This document shows positions 6,355 through 9,960 of a stretch of 9,960 nt of DNA, piece after piece (positions within the stretch are counted from its first letter, which is position 1; the number at the start of each line of letters is the position of its first letter). The notes beneath the pieces were generated by a model that saw only the letters and a list, made by a program, of their open reading frames with translations, did no database searches and had not been told where the DNA came from. The stretch is from an uncultured Lautropia sp. (GTDB lineage: Bacteria; Pseudomonadota; Gammaproteobacteria; Burkholderiales; Burkholderiaceae_E), in contig CALIXC010000009.1 in assembly GCA_938046755.1 (NCBI GenBank), forward strand, positions 1 to 9,960. Reading direction: 5' to 3'. The position numbers and the translations under genes were made by a program.

Positions 6355-7110
6355 ATGAACGACGACCAGCTGCTGCGCTATAGCCGTCACATCCTGCTGG
6401 ATGAGATCGGCATCGAGGCCCAGGAACGCATCCTGGCCTCGTGCATGCTGGTGGTCGGCGCGGGCGGCCTGGGCTCGCCCGCCGCCCTGTACCTGGCCGC
6501 CGCCGGCGTGGGCACACTGCTGCTGGCCGACGACGACAAGGTGGACCTCACCAACCTGCAGCGCCAGATCCTGCACCGACAGGACCGCATCGGCATGGCC
6601 AAGACGGAATCAGCCCGGCTCACGCTCGCGTTGCTGAATCCCGACACGCAGTTCGTTCCCCTGCCCCGGCTGGACACCGACGCAGCGCTGGATGAAGCCG
6701 TCTCGCAGGCCGACGTGGTGCTGGACGGCAGCGACAACTTCGCCACCCGCCACGCCGTCAATCGCGCCTGCGTGCGCCACGGCAAGCCGCTGGTCTCGGG
6801 AGCGGCCATCCGCTTCGACGGCCAGCTGGCCGTCTTCGACACGCGCCAGCCCACGTCGCCCTGCTACCACTGCCTATTTCCGGACAGCGAGAACGTGGAA
6901 GAAGTGCGCTGCTCGCAGATGGGCGTCTTCGCGCCGCTCACCGGCATCATCGGCACCATGCAGGCCAGCGAGGCTCTGAAGCTGGCCGGCCAGTTCGGCA
7001 CGCCCAGCGTGGGTCGCCTGCACCTGCTGGACGGCCGCACACTGCGCTTCTCCGAGATCCGCGTACCGCGCGACCCGGATTGCCCGGTGTGCGCCCATCG
7101 GGCAGGATAG
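6355..7110 (+). CDS. moeB: E1-like adenylyltransferase, MoeB/ThiF/HesA family
   Basis: Members of this family adenylate the C-terminal Gly-Gly of a sulfur-carrier protein (MoaD for molybdopterin, ThiS for thiamine). The 251-residue product opens with L-L-R-Y-S-R-H-I-L-L and has the nucleotide loop V-G-A-G-G-L-G-S-P at 34-42. N-L-Q-R-Q-I-L-H (67-74) and D-G-S-D-N (124-128) carry the ATP/Mg-contacting residues. The zinc site is two C-x-x-C pairs, C170/C173 and C243/C246, and Cys186 occupies the position of the conserved cysteine. It has no C-terminal rhodanese domain. No carrier-protein gene is nearby, so MoeB and ThiF cannot be separated firmly; the moeB symbol is the likelier of the two. It starts 28 bp after ctpA, without a clear ribosome site, and converges on the phosphatase gene. 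Confidence 0.9.
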   Translation: MNDDQLLRYSRHILLDEIGIEAQERILASCMLVVGAGGLGSPAALYLAAAGVGTLLLADDDKVDLTNLQRQILHRQDRIGMAKTESARLTLALLNPDTQFVPLPRLDTDAALDEAVSQADVVLDGSDNFATRHAVNRACVRHGKPLVSGAAIRFDGQLAVFDTRQPTSPCYHCLFPDSENVEEVRCSQMGVFAPLTGIIGTMQASEALKLAGQFGTPSVGRLHLLDGRTLRFSEIRVPRDPDCPVCAHRAG

Positions 7111-7127
7111 GCCCCCACACACCGCGC

Positions 7128-7886
7128 TCAATGCGCGAGAAACCATCCTCCGTCCAGCCGCAGCATCGTGCGCTCAGCCAGCAGGCGCTCGGGCCCCTGC
7201 ACCATCATCCGCTCGGCCGTCTGCGCACCATAGTGTGACTGCAGAAACTTGAAGGCTTCTCGCATCCGCGAGGGCCGCAGACACGTGTCGTGCGCATCCG
7301 AGGCCACCACGCAGTCCCAGCCCCGTTCCAGAATAGCCTGCGCGGCACGAAAGGCCCGGCGACCGAATTCGCCGATGATGGCGGCGGCCGTGAGCTGAAA
7401 CAGGCACCCCTCCTCCACGAAAGGCTCCAACGCTTCCACCTTGCGCATCACGGCCTCGTTGCGCTCAGGGTGGGCCACCATGGGTAGCACCCCCTGGCGC
7501 ACCAGATAGCGTACGGCGCTGATGGCATTGGGCGGAATGCGGACATCGGTAAAATCCAGCAGCATCACCCTCATGCCGTCCCAGCCCCCCACGAAGGGGA
7601 TCTGTCCTTCGGACAGCAGCTTGAACGATTCGGGCTGCAGGCTGACCTCGGCCCCCAGATACAGCTCGACGTCCAGAGCCTTGGAGGCCACCAACCGTTG
7701 GAAGGCCTCGAAACGCGGACGCAGAAACCCCAATGAATTGTTCCATTGCCCCGCCCGGATATGCGGGGTGAGGACCATCCGCGTGACGCCTTCGGCACGC
7801 GCCAGGCGAATCAGTCGGAGCGCGCTCTGCCAGTCCTGTGCACCATCATCGACCGCCGGCAGATAATGGCAATGTACATCTATCAC
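7128..7886 (-). CDS. PHP-type tyrosine-protein phosphatase (CpsB/CapC/YwqE-like)
   Basis: These metal-dependent phosphatases dephosphorylate the tyrosine-rich tail of the bacterial tyrosine kinase that controls capsule or exopolysaccharide export. The 252-residue product has the PHP motifs in order: D-V-H-C-H-Y-L-P-A-V-D-D-G at 3-15 (His5, His7, Asp14), T-P-H with His42, G-A-E with Glu80, A-H-P-E-R-N with His139, and S-D-A-H with Asp197 and His199. The metal-binding set therefore looks complete. The start is a GTG at 7886, chosen because the first PHP motif begins at residue 3. An ATG at 7893 is out of frame. Nineteen bases separate it from the stop of the upstream kinase-tail frame, consistent with one operon. 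Its 3' end converges on moeB across 17 bp. Confidence 0.93.
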   Translation of the reverse strand: MIDVHCHYLPAVDDGAQDWQSALRLIRLARAEGVTRMVLTPHIRAGQWNNSLGFLRPRFEAFQRLVASKALDVELYLGAEVSLQPESFKLLSEGQIPFVGGWDGMRVMLLDFTDVRIPPNAISAVRYLVRQGVLPMVAHPERNEAVMRKVEALEPFVEEGCLFQLTAAAIIGEFGRRAFRAAQAILERGWDCVVASDAHDTCLRPSRMREAFKFLQSHYGAQTAERMMVQGPERLLAERTMLRLDGGWFLAH

Positions 7887-7905
7887 CCTTCATACCTGTC
7901 CGCCA

Positions 7906-8064
7906 TCAGGTTGTCTGGGTATTGGGGGCAACCTGAGTGACTGTTGGAACCGAGGAAGACCTGCTACCGCTGCTGCGCCGCTTCTCCCCGCTGCGCCCAT
8001 AGGCATAGGCGTAGTCGTGGCCGTAGCCCGAGCTTTCACCGTAGAAACGGTCGGCCTGGGCAAA
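7906..8064 (-). CDS. C-terminal fragment of probable bacterial tyrosine kinase (Wzc/EpsG-like)
   Basis: The last ~52 codons of the frame before the phosphatase contain five tyrosines within 18 residues (F-Y-G, G-Y-G-H, D-Y-A-Y-A-Y-G), then a basic and Ser/Thr-rich end. A tyrosine-rich, glycine-rich C-terminus is the autophosphorylation cluster typical of bacterial BY-kinases, which regulate polysaccharide polymerisation and export. The next gene, 19 bases downstream, encodes the cognate class of phosphatase. Codons end mostly in G/C, like the left block. The Walker A, A' and B motifs would lie upstream and are absent because the frame switches to dsbC near 8065. The assignment is inference from tail composition and context only. 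Confidence 0.6.
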   Translation of the reverse strand, partial: FAQADRFYGESSGYGHDYAYAYGRSGEKRRSSGSRSSSVPTVTQVAPNTQTT

Positions 8065-8352
8065 GTCGCCCGAAGCGTCGGTATAGATGACCTGTTTGCC
8101 GGTTACGATGACTTCGTAAATGCCTTTGAGCGGCGTTTCGCTGACACTGACGACTTTCAGGTTCTGGCCGGCGTAGGTTTTTTCCAGCTTCGCTTTCACT
8201 GTTTCGACCACGTTGCCGCCGGCAGGTTTGGCCGACGCCGCCGAACTTACGGCGGGAGCCGAAGCGGTTTTGCTGCTGCCGTTGGTCTGCCCGCAGGCAA
8301 TCAGGGGCAGCAGGGTAAGGGGGATAAGGAATTTGACGAGTTTGTTTTTCAT
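7906..8352 (-). CDS. Hybrid open frame: DsbC N-terminus joined to tyrosine-kinase-like tail
   Basis: This continuous 148-codon frame starts at ATG 8352 and stops at 7906. Residues 1-20 form a lipoprotein signal peptide with the lipobox L-I-A-C (Cys20). Residues 21-47 are an Ala/Ser-rich linker. Residues 48-96 (V-K-A-K-L-E-K-T-Y, S-V-S-E-T-P-L-K-G-I-Y-E-V, Q-V-I-Y-T-D-A-S-G-D) match the DsbC dimerisation domain of Neisseria. After residue 96 similarity to DsbC stops. The thioredoxin domain and its CXXC are missing, and a Tyr/Gly/Ser-rich tail takes over. A 15-codon upstream extension from an ATG at 8397 is open but precedes the signal peptide. I doubt this is a natural protein: base composition changes at the same point, and the tail fits the gene upstream of the phosphatase. 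Confidence 0.55.
   Translation of the reverse strand: MKNKLVKFLIPLTLLPLIACGQTNGSSKTASAPAVSSAASAKPAGGNVVETVKAKLEKTYAGQNLKVVSVSETPLKGIYEVIVTGKQVIYTDASGDFAQADRFYGESSGYGHDYAYAYGRSGEKRRSSGSRSSSVPTVTQVAPNTQTT
8056..8070. other. Junction between GC-rich betaproteobacterial and Neisseria-like DNA
   Basis: Within this interval the minus-strand frame passes from DsbC-like coding (T-D-A-S-G-D) to the tyrosine-rich tail. To the left codons are strongly GC-ended. To the right A/T-ended codons, AT-rich spacers and uptake sequences appear. No insertion sequence, tRNA, integrase or direct repeat is seen at the point. A few bases could be shared by both parents, so the exact breakpoint is uncertain by about 10 bp. 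Confidence 0.75.
8065..8352 (-). pseudogene. dsbC: dsbC, 5' fragment (thiol:disulfide interchange protein)
   Basis: Complete DsbC is a periplasmic, in Neisseria lipid-anchored, disulfide isomerase. It has an N-terminal dimerisation domain and a C-terminal thioredoxin domain. Only the signal peptide, linker and dimerisation domain (residues 1-96) are present here, so no isomerase activity is possible. Assignment rests on the K-A-K-L-E-K-T-Y and S-V-S-E-T-P-L-K-G-I-Y-E-V motifs, the lipobox, and the divergent priA neighbour, which I recall as the meningococcal arrangement. Whether the gene is really broken or only cut by a misjoin cannot be told from the sequence. Confidence 0.75.
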
Positions 8353-8551
8353 ATGTGAGGTTGATATGTTGCCGTTAAAGATTGGGCATTGTATCAAACA
8401 TGGGGTGCATACGCATTTGATAATTTGCTCGGAATGATGGCGGAAAGTCGCATTCGTATCTTGCCGCGGAGGCGGCTCGGGTTTTTCTTGGCGCGGATTC
8501 GTTTAAAATATGTGGATTCTAAAATCCAGCTGCCTTTCCACCTTGTTTAAC
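8353..8551. promoter_or_regulatory. Divergent dsbC / priA intergenic region
   Basis: This 199-bp, clearly AT-richer spacer must hold promoters for both genes. For priA, TAAAAT occurs at 8504-8509 and again at 8520-8525, neither with a convincing -35. For dsbC, TACAAT lies on the minus strand at 8393-8388, about 36 bases before its ATG. A small hairpin GGATT-CTAA-AATCC is at 8514-8527. No uptake sequence lies in the spacer itself. Confidence 0.4.

Positions 8552-9960
<1,409 letters not shown>

Noticed and set aside
4740..6356. Minus-strand open frame of about 538 codons opposite ctpA
   Set aside because: It is antisense to a complete S41 protease with all catalytic residues. Its translation is low-complexity Gly/Val/Asp/Leu-rich with no family motif, typical of the complementary strand of GC-rich genes.
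7908..7917. AGGTTGTCTG near the end of the kinase tail, resembling an uptake sequence
   Set aside because: It ends GG rather than AA and differs from any DUS at three positions. It lies in the GC-rich block that has no true copies, so it is taken as chance.
8398..8551. Possible small genes in the dsbC-priA spacer
   Set aside because: Only very short frames without ribosome sites or motifs were seen, and the spacer is explained by two divergent promoters.

Overview
The window joins two kinds of DNA. Positions 1 to about 8060 are very GC-rich, with strongly G/C-ending codons, and carry a gene order typical of betaproteobacteria of the order Burkholderiales. Positions from about 8065 to the right end have lower GC and more A/T-ending codons. 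They carry dsbC and priA in the divergent layout I recall from Neisseria, plus several copies of the Neisseria DNA uptake sequence. Both sources are consistent with an oral community (for example a Lautropia-like Burkholderiales and a commensal Neisseria), but species names are my inference.

Left block, minus strand (read from 3629 down to 1): a membrane-anchored rhodanese, glutaredoxin grxC, the export chaperone secB, an exported SH3-domain protein, glycerol-3-phosphate dehydrogenase gpsA, and the first 30 codons of a DUF4160 gene cut by the window edge. The set combines redox and sulfur handling, protein export, envelope work and phospholipid precursor supply. It resembles the E. coli yibN-grxC-secB-gpsA order.

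Left block, plus strand (3688 to 7110): gpmA (phosphoglycerate mutase) diverges from the rhodanese gene across a 58-bp promoter region. A 299-bp leader full of hairpins follows, then ctpA (PDZ/S41 carboxy-terminal processing protease) and a moeB/thiF-type E1-like adenylyltransferase.

Convergent to moeB, on the minus strand (7128 to about 8064), are a PHP-type tyrosine-protein phosphatase (CpsB/YwqE-like) and, 19 bp upstream of it, the last ~52 codons of what looks like a bacterial tyrosine kinase with a tyrosine-rich tail. This is the usual phosphatase/kinase pair of an exopolysaccharide locus.

At about 8056-8070 the kinase tail is joined in frame to the first ~96 codons of a Neisseria-type dsbC. 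Divergent from dsbC is priA, open to the right end of the window. The junction bisects two unrelated genes at a composition break. The simplest reading is a chimeric (metagenomic) assembly; a real recombination is the alternative. I did not find a convincing undescribed system.
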